Made by a program: the position numbers and the translations under genes. A stretch of 64,000 nt of DNA from Amycolatopsis jiangsuensis (GTDB taxonomy: Bacteria; Actinomycetota; Actinomycetes; Mycobacteriales; Pseudonocardiaceae). The stretch covers positions 4,676,501 through 4,740,500 of the forward strand of contig NZ_JACHMG010000001.1 of NCBI RefSeq assembly GCF_014204865.1, read 5' to 3'. Below are positions 51,078 through 59,023 of this stretch, piece by piece (position 1 is the first letter of the stretch; each line of letters begins with the position of its first letter). The notes beneath the pieces were generated by a model. That model did no database searches. It had not been told where the DNA came from and saw nothing but the letters and a program-made list of their open reading frames with translations.

Positions 51078-52468
51078 TGCGAGCGGCGGCCGCTGCGGTC
51101 GCGGCCGCCGACGCACCGGCCGCGACGATCGGCCAGGGTCCGCTGCTGTGGCTCACCGTCGGCGCGATCGTGGTCATCATCCTGCTCATCGCCTGGGCGA
51201 AGCTGCATCCGCTGATCGCGCTGATCCTGGGCTCGGCAGTACTCGGACTCGGCTCCGGGATGGGTGCCGAAGCCACCATCAGTGCGTTCGTGGACGGCCT
51301 CGGCGGCACCATCGGCGACATCGGGCTGCTGATCGCGCTGGGGGCGATGCTCGGCCGGCTGCTCGACGCGTCCGCCGCGGCCGAACGGCTGGTGGACCGG
51401 TTCGTCCGGGTGGTCCCCGACCGCGCGATCCCGTGGGCGATGGCCGGGATCGCGTTCCTGATCGGACTGCCGCTCTTCTTCGAAGTCGCGCTGGTGCTGG
51501 TGTTCCCGATGATCGTGCTCGTGGTGCGCCGCAGCGGGTTGCCGCTGCTCAAGGTGGCCATTCCCGCGCTGGCCGCGCTTTCGCTGCTCAACGGCTTCCT
51601 GCCGCCGCATCCCGGGCCGCTGCTCGCTGTCTCGGCCTTTCACGCCGATCTCGGCCGGACGCTGTTGTTCGGACTCATCGTCGCGGTGCCCACCGTGATC
51701 ATCGGCGGACCGCTGCTGGGCAGCCTGCTGGCCCGGGTCGTGCCCGCCACCCCGATCGACGCCGGAGGGGACGCGGTTCCGCGGAAACCGTCCGCGCGGG
51801 TGCCGGGCACCGCCACCACGCTGGCCACGATGCTGTTACCGGTACTGCTGATGCTGTTCCGGGCGATCGCGGAACTCACCCTGCCCGAGGGCAGCGCGGT
51901 ACGCGGAGTCGCGGAGACCATCGGCGAACCGACTGTCGCGCTGCTCGCCGGTTGCCTGCTCGCGATGGTCACTTTCGGACTGGCCACCGGGATCGGACGA
52001 CGCGAAGTCGGCAGCGTGATGGGCACCGGCCTGCCGCTGGTCGCCGGCATCATCCTCATCGTCGGCGCGGGCGGCGGTTTCAAGAGCACGCTGGTCGCGA
52101 CCGGAGTCGGCGACACGATCGCCGGCCTGACCGACCAGCTCGGGCTGCCGCCGCTCGTCCTCGGCTGGCTGCTGGCCGCGGTGATCCGGATTGCGGTCGG
52201 CTCCGGCACCGTCGCCATCGTCACCGCCGCGGGCCTGCTGTCGCCGCTCGCCGCGACCATGGGCGCCGGTCAAGTGGCCTTGCTGGCACTGGCGGTCGGC
52301 GCGGGATCACGGTTCGGCTCCCACGTCAACGACGCCGGTTTCTGGATGGTCAAAGAGTTTCTCGGCCTCAGTGTGAAGGACACCTTCCGCACCTGGACCG
52401 TGATGGACTGCGTGGTCTCCCTCGTCGCCGGGCTCGGCGTCGTCGCACTCGGCGCCGTCGTCGGCTGA
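51077..52468 (+). CDS. GntP-family gluconate/aldonate permease
   Basis: A 463-residue membrane protein with about 12-14 helices: LLWLTVGAIVVIILLIAWAK, LHPLIALILGSAVLGLGSGM, GLPLFFEVALVLVFPMIVLV, LLNGFLPPHPGPLLAVSAFH (family signature PPHPGP), and the C-terminal HVNDAGFWMVKEFLGLS. GntP proteins import gluconate and related hydroxy/sugar acids. Inclusion in the IclR-linked regulon suggests the substrate is an aldonate. The A of its ATG is the last base of the previous stop codon. Confidence 0.93.
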   Translation: MRAAAAAVAAADAPAATIGQGPLLWLTVGAIVVIILLIAWAKLHPLIALILGSAVLGLGSGMGAEATISAFVDGLGGTIGDIGLLIALGAMLGRLLDASAAAERLVDRFVRVVPDRAIPWAMAGIAFLIGLPLFFEVALVLVFPMIVLVVRRSGLPLLKVAIPALAALSLLNGFLPPHPGPLLAVSAFHADLGRTLLFGLIVAVPTVIIGGPLLGSLLARVVPATPIDAGGDAVPRKPSARVPGTATTLATMLLPVLLMLFRAIAELTLPEGSAVRGVAETIGEPTVALLAGCLLAMVTFGLATGIGRREVGSVMGTGLPLVAGIILIVGAGGGFKSTLVATGVGDTIAGLTDQLGLPPLVLGWLLAAVIRIAVGSGTVAIVTAAGLLSPLAATMGAGQVALLALAVGAGSRFGSHVNDAGFWMVKEFLGLSVKDTFRTWTVMDCVVSLVAGLGVVALGAVVG

Positions 52469-52499
52469 GATCGTTCGCACACAAGGAAAGAAGGTTCCA

Positions 52500-53243
52500 G
52501 TGGGGATGCAGGACAGAGTCGTCGTGATCACCGGCGGCGCGGGCGGCATCGGCCGGGCGTGCGTCGAAGCGGTCCTCGACGGCGGTGGCCGCCCGGTGGT
52601 GGTCGACGCGGCGCCGGGAACCGCGGAAGTACCGCACTACCAAGCCGATGTCACCGACGAGGAACGGCTCGCGGTCGTGATGGCCGACGTCGCCGCCCGG
52701 TACGGCCGGATCGACGTCCTGGTGAACAACGCGGCGGTGGTGCGCAGCGGCGACGTCGAGGAGACCGCACTCGACGACTGGGCCCTGCTCTGGGACGTCA
52801 ACGTGCTGGGTTACGTGCGGGCGACCCGTGCCGCGCTGCCGTACCTGCGCAGGTCGGAGGCGGGCGCGATCGTCAACATGTCGTCGTTCACCGCGGCCGC
52901 GGGGTTCCGGCGACGGGTCGCCTACGCCACGACCAAGGGGGCGATCGAAGCCCTGACCCGCGCGCTGGCGGCGGACCTGATCGCGGACGGGATCACCGTC
53001 AACGCGATCCGCCCGGGCACCGTCGACACCGCCTTGCTGGCCTCCCTCGCGGCCGCCGCGCCCGACCGGGAAGCCGCCCGCGCGACATACGCGGCGCGGC
53101 AGCCCACCGGCCGGATGGTGTCTGCGGCCGAGGTCGCGCACGCGGTGCTGTTCCTCGCCGATCCGGTGAACCGGTCGACCACCGGTGCGGTCATCGCGGT
53201 CGACGGCGGTATCTCGGACACTCGCAGCACCCCGATGGACTGA
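52500..53243 (+). CDS. Short-chain dehydrogenase/reductase
   Basis: A 247-residue classical SDR: cofactor motif VVITGGAGGIGRACVEAVLD, NNAAVVRSG, catalytic Ser in VNMSSFTAAAGF and YxxxK in AYATTKGAIEALT, C-terminal TTGAVIAVDGGISDTRS. It probably oxidises a hydroxyl of a sugar or sugar acid with NAD(P). GTG 52500 is preceded by AAGAAGG. It is the third gene of the dehydrogenase/GntP operon, 31 nt after the permease. Confidence 0.9.
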   Translation: MGMQDRVVVITGGAGGIGRACVEAVLDGGGRPVVVDAAPGTAEVPHYQADVTDEERLAVVMADVAARYGRIDVLVNNAAVVRSGDVEETALDDWALLWDVNVLGYVRATRAALPYLRRSEAGAIVNMSSFTAAAGFRRRVAYATTKGAIEALTRALAADLIADGITVNAIRPGTVDTALLASLAAAAPDREAARATYAARQPTGRMVSAAEVAHAVLFLADPVNRSTTGAVIAVDGGISDTRSTPMD

Positions 53244-53265
53244 GGGACCGATGAACCGCCGTCGG

Positions 53266-54054
53266 CTACCGCGAGGGGAAGTACTCCAGCGCGATCCGGC
53301 CCCGATACCCTCTGGCGCGCAACAGGTTCAGGTGCCGACCGAAGTCGATCCGGCCGGTCCCCGGTTCGTGGCGCCCGGGGTGGTCGGCCACCTGGACGTG
53401 CACGACCCGGCCGGCGTACGCGTCGATGTCCGCGTCGAGATCGGCCCCACTCGCCGCCAGGTGGTAGAGGTCGAGCAGGACCCCTGCCGAACCCGCCGTG
53501 CCGGTCGCCGCGTCGACCTCGTCCAGCACCGAGACCGCGTCGGCCACAGTGCGCAGCGGGTACGAGGGCAGCCCGCTGAGTGGTTCGAGCATCGGCACTC
53601 CGCCCAGCGGTCCCAGGACTTCGCAGGCGTGCACCAGGTTCGCCACCGCGATCGCGCGCTGGTCCCGTTCCGCCGGCTCCGGCAGGCGATCGCCATAGGG
53701 CACGCAGAACAGCCGCGCCCCGAGCCGCTGGGCCAGCTCCCGCACGACCTCGGTGTGTGCACGGAATTCCGCCGTGCGCGCCGGATGCGACAGGATGCCG
53801 CGCTCCCCCTGATCTCCCAGAAAGAAGTTCAGCGCGACCAGCTCGACCCCGGCCCGTTCGACGGCACCGGCGAACGCGTCCATCTCGCCGGCGGGAGGCA
53901 CGGACCGGTCGAACGGCCACCACGATTCGACCGCGCGGTAGCCGGCCCGGGCAGCGGCCGCTGGCCGTTCGAGGACGGGGAGCGAGGCGAAGAGCGTGGA
54001 GAGGTTCGCGACTGCGGAGCTTCGGTCGAACATGCCATTTTGCGAATTACTCAT
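53266..54054 (-). CDS. Hydroxypyruvate isomerase-like (Hyi/OtnI) sugar isomerase
   Basis: A 262-residue TIM-barrel isomerase of the AP-endonuclease-2 superfamily, Hyi branch: ANLSTLFASLPVLERPAAAA, GYRAVESWWPFD (Hyi signature region), MLEPLSG (Glu metal ligand), LLDLYHLAASGADLDADI (Asp/His) and HVQVADHPGRHEPGTGRIDF with a final ALEYFPS Glu. The family interconverts hydroxypyruvate/tartronate semialdehyde or 2-oxo-tetronates. Start ATG 54054 abuts the regulator motif; ATG 54033 is an alternative. Neither has a ribosome-binding site. Convergent with the SDR and probably in the IclR regulon. Confidence 0.85.
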   Translation of the reverse strand: MSNSQNGMFDRSSAVANLSTLFASLPVLERPAAAARAGYRAVESWWPFDRSVPPAGEMDAFAGAVERAGVELVALNFFLGDQGERGILSHPARTAEFRAHTEVVRELAQRLGARLFCVPYGDRLPEPAERDQRAIAVANLVHACEVLGPLGGVPMLEPLSGLPSYPLRTVADAVSVLDEVDAATGTAGSAGVLLDLYHLAASGADLDADIDAYAGRVVHVQVADHPGRHEPGTGRIDFGRHLNLLRARGYRGRIALEYFPSR

Positions 54055-54066
54055 TCGCTATCCGAA
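54054..54066. promoter_or_regulatory. Third copy of the putative IclR operator
   Basis: TTCGCTATCCGAA, a perfect TTCG/CGAA dyad with centre CTATC, sits at the start codon of the Hyi-like gene and 42 bp before the promoter of the BASS transporter, identical in core to the sites near 49.9 kb. A GATAAT on the minus strand (54074-54069) is a candidate -10 for the Hyi-like gene. Confidence 0.65.
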
Positions 54067-54108
54067 TCATTATCCGATCACCTCTGCTTGACTACTGCGC
54101 GATTTACG

Positions 54109-54138
54109 TTGACTGCCTCATCGGAACAGGCATACCAT
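54109..54138 (+). promoter_or_regulatory. Promoter of the BASS transporter operon
   Basis: TTGACT (54109-54114), an 18-bp spacer and TACCAT (54133-54138) predict a start near 54145 and a leader of about 45 nt with GGAG before ATG 54189. Confidence 0.5.
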
Positions 54139-54188
54139 ACTCCGCGTAGCGAAACGCTCTTCTTACTTCGAAACATCACGGAGCCTCA

Positions 54189-55508
54189 ATGACGAAGCTA
54201 CGTCTCGTCTGTCTCGGTCTCGCCGCCCTCGGAGCCATCGCGTCGGTCGTCGGCCTGCTCATCGGGGCACCGCAGCTCTGGCAGCCCGCACTGGTGGGCA
54301 CCGGCTTCGAGATCGCCATCGGCCTCGGCGCACTGCCCAAGCTGGCCGGCTACCAGTACACCGGCTGGGTCGTCGCATGCTGCTGTGCCGCACTGGTCTA
54401 CCCTGGCGCGTTCACCAGCTGGGGCGAGGTCAAGCTGACCGACAAGTTCCTGATCAACACGATCATCCAGCTGGTCATGTTCGGCATGGCCAGTCACATG
54501 CGGATCGCCGACTTCAAGGGCGTGGCCCGGCAGCCGAAGGGCGTCCTGGTCGGGATGGCCGGGCACTACCTGGTGATGCCGACGGCCGCGTTCGTCCTCG
54601 TGCAGCTGTTCGATCTGCCTTCCGGGGTGGCGGTGGGCGTCATCCTCTACGGCTGTGTCTCGAGTGGACTGGCCTCGAACGTGATGAGCCTGCTCGCCAA
54701 GGCGAATCTCGGGCTCGCGGTCACGATCACCGCGCTGTCGACCATCTTCGCGCCGCTGGCCACCCCGGCGCTGATGAAGCTGTTCGCCGGACGCATCGTC
54801 GACGTCAGTTTCGTGGGCATGATGTACGACGTCATCCAGATCACCCTGGTCCCGGTGGGCGCGGCGTTGCTGGTCGATTTCCTGCGCAGTGCATCGCCGA
54901 AGGCCAAGCGGATCGTGAGCACCGCCGCCGGCGTCTCCGCCGCCTGGCTGATCGTCGTCGCCTTCGCGTGGGGTTCGCTGACCGCGGGGATGGGCGAGAA
55001 CAGCGTCCGTGCGCTGCAGCAGGTCTGCTACGTCGCGGCCGCGATCATCCTCGCCCGGCTCTACTACGCCGCCGTCCTGCGCTACGGGGCGATCGGGCGA
55101 TTCATGCCGTACGTGTCCATGTTCGGGATCATGTACTACAACACGGTGGTCACCGCGGCGGCCAGGGACACCCTGCTCACGGTGGGCGCGGTCCTGCTGC
55201 TGATCGGACTGATCCACAACCTGGTCGGCTTCACCTTCGGCTACTGGGGCGCCCGCGCCGCCCGGCTCGACATCGCGTCCTCGCGGTCGGTCGCCTTCGA
55301 GGTCGGCATGCAGAACGGCGGTGCCGCCAGCGGGCTCGCGGCCTCCATGGGCATGATCGCCACGGCCGGGGTGCCGGCCGCGGTGTTCAGCCCACTGGGC
55401 AACGTGACCGGATCCCTGCTCGCGAACTACTGGTCGCGGCGCCCGACCGAGCAGCCTCGCCCGGAAACCGCGGCGGCGCCCGAACTCGTCCTGGAGGAGA
55501 AGCGTTGA
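54189..55508 (+). CDS. BASS-family (bile acid:sodium symporter-like) transporter
   Basis: A 439-residue membrane protein. After two extra N-terminal helices comes the ten-helix BASS core: FGMASHMRIADFKGVARQPK, YGCVSSGLASNVMSLLAKAN (sodium-site region), and VAFEVGMQNGGAASGLAASM, the conserved crossover motif. Family members import organic anions such as 2-keto acids, pantoate or sulfo-acids with Na+. It is co-transcribed with the MBL hydrolase (TTGA overlap) and divergent from the Hyi-like gene with the IclR-type motif between, so it may bring in a lactone or acid for the same pathway. Confidence 0.88.
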   Translation: MTKLRLVCLGLAALGAIASVVGLLIGAPQLWQPALVGTGFEIAIGLGALPKLAGYQYTGWVVACCCAALVYPGAFTSWGEVKLTDKFLINTIIQLVMFGMASHMRIADFKGVARQPKGVLVGMAGHYLVMPTAAFVLVQLFDLPSGVAVGVILYGCVSSGLASNVMSLLAKANLGLAVTITALSTIFAPLATPALMKLFAGRIVDVSFVGMMYDVIQITLVPVGAALLVDFLRSASPKAKRIVSTAAGVSAAWLIVVAFAWGSLTAGMGENSVRALQQVCYVAAAIILARLYYAAVLRYGAIGRFMPYVSMFGIMYYNTVVTAAARDTLLTVGAVLLLIGLIHNLVGFTFGYWGARAARLDIASSRSVAFEVGMQNGGAASGLAASMGMIATAGVPAAVFSPLGNVTGSLLANYWSRRPTEQPRPETAAAPELVLEEKR

Positions 55509-56287
55509 GCGGCTACGAGGTGCTCGCCGTGAAGTTCGGCGAGTGGCCCACCAGCAAGCGGACCCTCTACCACTCCTTCGACGCCTACGACGAGCCCGAC
55601 GAACCGGTCCGCGTCGACTACTACTTCTGGGTCGTGCGCAACGAACAGCGCACGGTGGTCGTCGACTGCGGTTTCCGCCCGGAAGTGGCCGACCGGCGCA
55701 AACGCCTGCTGGTCACCCCGGTTCCGGAGGCGCTGCGCCACGTCGGCGTGGACCCGGCCGACGTGTCGCACGTGGTGCTCACGCACTTCCACTACGACCA
55801 CATCGGCAACCTGAACCTGTTCCCGCGTTCGCAGGTCGTGACGGGTGCCGCGGAGTACGCGTTCTGGACAGGGCCGATCGGCGCGCGCCCGCTGTTCGCC
55901 CCTGCGGTCGAGGCCGAGGAGGTCGCCTGGGTGCAGCAGGCACATCGCGAAGGCCGCCTGCTGCGAGTCCCCGTGGACGACCCCGCGCTGCCCGGCATCA
56001 GCTTCCGCCCGCTGCCCGGCCACACGCCGGGCCAGCTCGTGGTCGAGGTGGAGGGCGCCGGCGACCGCCGCGTGGTGCTGGCCTCCGACGCCTCGCACAC
56101 CTACGAGGAGTTCGAACAGGAACGGCCCTTCCACATCGCCTCCAGCCTGCCCGACATGTACGACGGCCTGGCCTGGCTGAAACAGACCGCCCGCGAAGCG
56201 GAGGTGGTCCCCGGCCACGACAATCTCGTGCTGACCCGGTACCCGGCGGCCGAGATCGCCCCGGAGATCGCGGTCCGGATCAGCTGA
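55505..56287 (+). CDS. MBL-fold hydrolase (lactonase-like)
   Basis: A 260-residue metallo-beta-lactamase-fold enzyme: THFHYDHIG (H94, H96, D98, H99), GHTPGQ, VLASDASHTYEEF and a last His in VVPGHDNLVL, the layout of N-acyl homoserine lactonases and other lactonases. In this context, next to aldonate enzymes, opening of an aldono-lactone is a sensible guess. The TTG start (55505) overlaps the transporter stop by 4 nt and follows GGAGGAG, so translation is coupled. Confidence 0.87.
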   Translation: MSGYEVLAVKFGEWPTSKRTLYHSFDAYDEPDEPVRVDYYFWVVRNEQRTVVVDCGFRPEVADRRKRLLVTPVPEALRHVGVDPADVSHVVLTHFHYDHIGNLNLFPRSQVVTGAAEYAFWTGPIGARPLFAPAVEAEEVAWVQQAHREGRLLRVPVDDPALPGISFRPLPGHTPGQLVVEVEGAGDRRVVLASDASHTYEEFEQERPFHIASSLPDMYDGLAWLKQTAREAEVVPGHDNLVLTRYPAAEIAPEIAVRIS

Positions 56288-56399
56288 GGCGCGGCACGCC
56301 GTCGAGGTGGCCGGCCGGTACCCGGAACCGGTTGCGGTACAGGCGGTTCCGGGCCGGCTGCCGCACACTGGTTGCCGCCCAAGGGATTCGGGCCGGTTA

Positions 56400-56670
56400 C
56401 GAGTATGCGGCGACGCTGCGTACCTCGATCAGCCGGTCGGGGGGACAGGCCGGCCGGCGATGACCGGCTGTGCGTCCGCGTTCATTGCCAACCGCAGCTG
56501 TCTGTTCGCTCGTCGGCGGGGCATGGTCGCCGGCCGTGACCACGACGAGCGGATGCTGTACCTGGCCCGTGTCCTGCACGACCTGAGGCTGGCGCCGGAG
56601 GGTGAGCATCAGCAGCGCTTCGAGGTCGTCGGTGCCGACCGTGCCGCGGAATTCCTGACCGGAACCCCGC
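56400..56670 (+). pseudogene. HD-domain hydrolase remnant
   Basis: The frame reads FARRRGMVAGRDHDERMLYL then ARVLHDLRLAPEGEHQQRFE and VVGADRAAEFL, matching the centre of HD-domain proteins of the cyanamide-hydratase type (DEELLYLAxLLHDLGL, RFEVxGADxAxEFL). The metal pair HD survives in LHDL. N- and C-terminal parts are missing and the neighbouring bases (56288-56399, 56671-56682) show only out-of-frame scraps such as YEYAATLRTSIS. Remnant only. Confidence 0.55.
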
Positions 56671-56682
56671 CAACGCACCCCG

Positions 56683-58137
56683 CTACTCGGTCGGCGGAGA
56701 GCTGCTGCGCGAACGCGGCACGCCCCCGCGGCGCACGCGGATGGAAGAAGCCGCGCTCTCGTCCCGGTGGGGCGACTGATCAGGAGTCCACCGCTTGCCC
56801 AGCACGGTCAACGCGGCGATCACCCCCGCGCCGGCCAGCGACACCGCGATGGCCACCACCACGGCTGTGTTCCAGCCCGCGGTCAGGCTCGCCGGCGTGC
56901 CCGGAGGCCGGACGGACAGGAGGGTCACCACCGTGACCCCGAGCGCCGCCCCGACGTAGCGGCTCGTGTTGTTGATGCCGCTGCCCATGCCGGTCCGGTG
57001 CGGCGGCACGCTCCCCACGGCCTCCCCGCCCAGCGACGCGTTGACCACGCCGGTTCCGAATCCGGCCACGATCATTCCGGGCAGCAGCAACGAAAAGCCG
57101 AACCCAGGCGTGACGAAGGCCAGCGGCACCAGTCCCACGGCGACCACGAGCAGCCCGCCGCTCAGTCGCGCGCCACCGGAAAACGCAGACGGCAGCCGGC
57201 GGGTAAGCAACGCCGAAACGACACTGGTCGCCGACCATCCCAGCACCACCCATGCCGCGGCGAGCGGGTGCAGGGCGAGGCCGTTCTCCAGCATCGTGCA
57301 GACGAACGACATCAGCGCGGTGACCCCGGCCCCCGCCACGAACGCACCCAGCGTCGCGGCGATCAGCGCCGGACGCCGGAAGAGCGCGAGATCGAGTACG
57401 CCCCCGCCGGCCCGGTTCTGGTGGCCGAAGAATCCGGCCAGCAGCACGACCGCGGCCGCGAGCAGCGTCAGTTCGAACGGGCTCGTCCAGCCTTGTCGCC
57501 CTTCGGTGAGCGCGGCCAGCAATGCCGCGAGGCCACAGCCCAGCAACAGCGCACCAGGGAGGTCGACCGTTCGTGTCCGGCCCGAAACGGACTCGTCCAC
57601 CAGGCGGTGGCTCAGCACGGCCACGCCGAGCGCGACCGCCGTGAGCACGAGGTAGAGCGCCCGCCAGCTCCCGAAAGCCGCTCCGGCCATCGGGCCGATC
57701 GCGATGCCGGCGCCGAGGCAGGCACCCCACGTGCCGGTGGCGCGGGCACGTCCGGCGGCGTCCGGGAACGCCGGGCCCAGCACCGCGAGCCCGCACGCGA
57801 TCAGCGCGGCGGCACCGAATCCTTCGACCACCCGGCCGCCGATGAACAGCAGCGGCTCAGGCGCCAGCGCGCACAGCAACGACCCGGCCGCCGTCACCAC
57901 GGCACCGGCCACGAACACCCGCCGCCGGCCGAAGTCGTCGCCGATCGCGCCGGCGGGCAGCAGGGCGACGGCCAGGCCGAGACTCATCGAGCTGAGGATC
58001 CAGGATGTCGCGACCGCGCCGCCGCCGAGCCCGCCGGCCACTGCGGGAACGATCGACAACGGCGCGGTGAAGACGGCGAGCGCGAGCAGCGTCCCACCGC
58101 CGGAGGCGACGAGAACGGCTCCCGGGCGGCTGGCCAT
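56683..58137 (-). CDS. MFS drug exporter
   Basis: A 484-residue exporter with about 14 hydrophobic segments: first helix region LALAVFTAPLSIVPAVAGGL, motif A AGAIGDDFGRRRVFVAGAVV, motif C-like ACLGAGIAIGPMAGAAFGSW. It resembles actinobacterial multidrug MFS pumps. ATG 58137 has GGGAG 5 nt upstream and is preferred to ATG 58149. It is divergent from an HxlR gene with two operator palindromes between. An HxlR-controlled pump usually responds to an electrophile or drug. Confidence 0.9.
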   Translation of the reverse strand: MASRPGAVLVASGGGTLLALAVFTAPLSIVPAVAGGLGGGAVATSWILSSMSLGLAVALLPAGAIGDDFGRRRVFVAGAVVTAAGSLLCALAPEPLLFIGGRVVEGFGAAALIACGLAVLGPAFPDAAGRARATGTWGACLGAGIAIGPMAGAAFGSWRALYLVLTAVALGVAVLSHRLVDESVSGRTRTVDLPGALLLGCGLAALLAALTEGRQGWTSPFELTLLAAAVVLLAGFFGHQNRAGGGVLDLALFRRPALIAATLGAFVAGAGVTALMSFVCTMLENGLALHPLAAAWVVLGWSATSVVSALLTRRLPSAFSGGARLSGGLLVVAVGLVPLAFVTPGFGFSLLLPGMIVAGFGTGVVNASLGGEAVGSVPPHRTGMGSGINNTSRYVGAALGVTVVTLLSVRPPGTPASLTAGWNTAVVVAIAVSLAGAGVIAALTVLGKRWTPDQSPHRDESAASSIRVRRGGVPRSRSSSPPTE

Positions 58138-58153
58138 GCGCACTCCCATTTGA

Positions 58154-58211
58154 TTCGGTGACCGAACTCTTCGACCCGGACACTAGCACGACGAGTTCGG
58201 TGAGCGAACTC
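58154..58211. promoter_or_regulatory. Two operators for the HxlR regulator
   Basis: TTCGGTGACCGAA (58154-58166, followed by CTC) and GAGTTCG-GTGAG-CGAACTC (58193-58211) are two palindromes of the same type (TTCGGTGAsCGAAC), centres 42 bp apart, about four helical turns. The first touches the exporter start region, the second the HxlR start region. Confidence 0.75.
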
Positions 58212-58231
58212 GTCGTGGCAGAATGGGAGCC

Positions 58232-58750
58232 ATGGCACTACCCCGCGAATACACCAACCAGGCCTGTTCGATGGTGCGTGCGCTGGAGATCGTCGGCGAG
58301 CGCTGGACCCTGCTGATCGTCCGCGACGCGGTGTTCGGGGTCCGCCGCTTCAGCGATTTCGTCGAGCACCTGGGCATTCCGCGTGCGGTGCTGTCCGAAC
58401 GGCTGGAGTTCCTGCTCGGCGAAGGCGTACTGGAGCGGGTTCCGGGCACCGGCAAGCGCAGCGAGTACGAGGTCACCGGCAAGGGCCGCAAGCTCTGGCC
58501 GGTCATCCGCACCCTGTCCGACTGGGGCGACGAGTACTACGCGCCGGACGGTCCGCGCCGCGTGTTCGTGCACGCTTCCTGCGCCGGCGAGATCGCGACC
58601 ACCGGAGAATGCCTGCGCTGCGGCACACAGGTGCCCCTCGGCGAGACACTGATGACCCCGGGCCCGGGCCTGCCCACCCCTTCGCCGGACAGCGGCCACG
58701 TCACCACGGTCCTCGCGAAACCCCGGCCACTGCTGCGGTCCGTGCACTAG
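58232..58750 (+). CDS. HxlR-family regulator
   Basis: A 172-residue HxlR/MarR-like winged-helix protein: CSMVRALEIVGERWTLLIVR is the family signature with the lone sensing-type Cys near residue 9, followed by GVRRFSDFVEHLGIPRAVLS and the wing GKRSEYEVTGKGRKL. A C-terminal extension holds a CAGEIATTGECLRCG cluster that could bind metal. ATG 58232 has GGGAG upstream. Divergent from the MFS exporter and flanked by palindromes, so it is the likely repressor of the pump and of itself. Confidence 0.9.
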   Translation: MALPREYTNQACSMVRALEIVGERWTLLIVRDAVFGVRRFSDFVEHLGIPRAVLSERLEFLLGEGVLERVPGTGKRSEYEVTGKGRKLWPVIRTLSDWGDEYYAPDGPRRVFVHASCAGEIATTGECLRCGTQVPLGETLMTPGPGLPTPSPDSGHVTTVLAKPRPLLRSVH

Positions 58751-58796
58751 CGTCCCGGTGCCACGGAGCCGAGGGCGGTCGTTCGAGCCCGCGGCG

Positions 58797-58863
58797 ATAC
58801 CGGCCGGTCAATACCGGCCGGTCGATTCCGGCCGGTCGATCCCGCGGCTATACCGGCCGGTCG
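58797..58863. repeat. Array of 14-bp palindromic repeats upstream of the second two-component system
   Basis: ATACCGGCCGGTCA (58797), ATACCGGCCGGTCG (58811), ATTCCGGCCGGTCG (58825), a degenerate unit at 58839 and ATACCGGCCGGTCG (58850) follow each other without spacers; one more CCGGCCGGTCA lies at 58902. The core ACCGGCCGGT is a perfect 10-bp palindrome. The array sits 160-230 bp before the kinase gene. Confidence 0.7.
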
Positions 58864-59023
58864 GTCCCGGTCGTCTGCTGGTCCCGTACTCGCAGCGTCG
58901 TCCGGCCGGTCACTAGTCCTTTTGACCGAGGGCCGGCGGTCGGGAACCGTTCTCCCGCTTGATGCGCCACAGCGTTCGGGCACGCAGAATGGCAGTGCAC
59001 GAGCAGGAAGGACGGCGAACCCG

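Noticed and set aside
58797..58863. CRISPR array
   Set aside because: Units of 14 bp follow without spacers and there are no cas genes.
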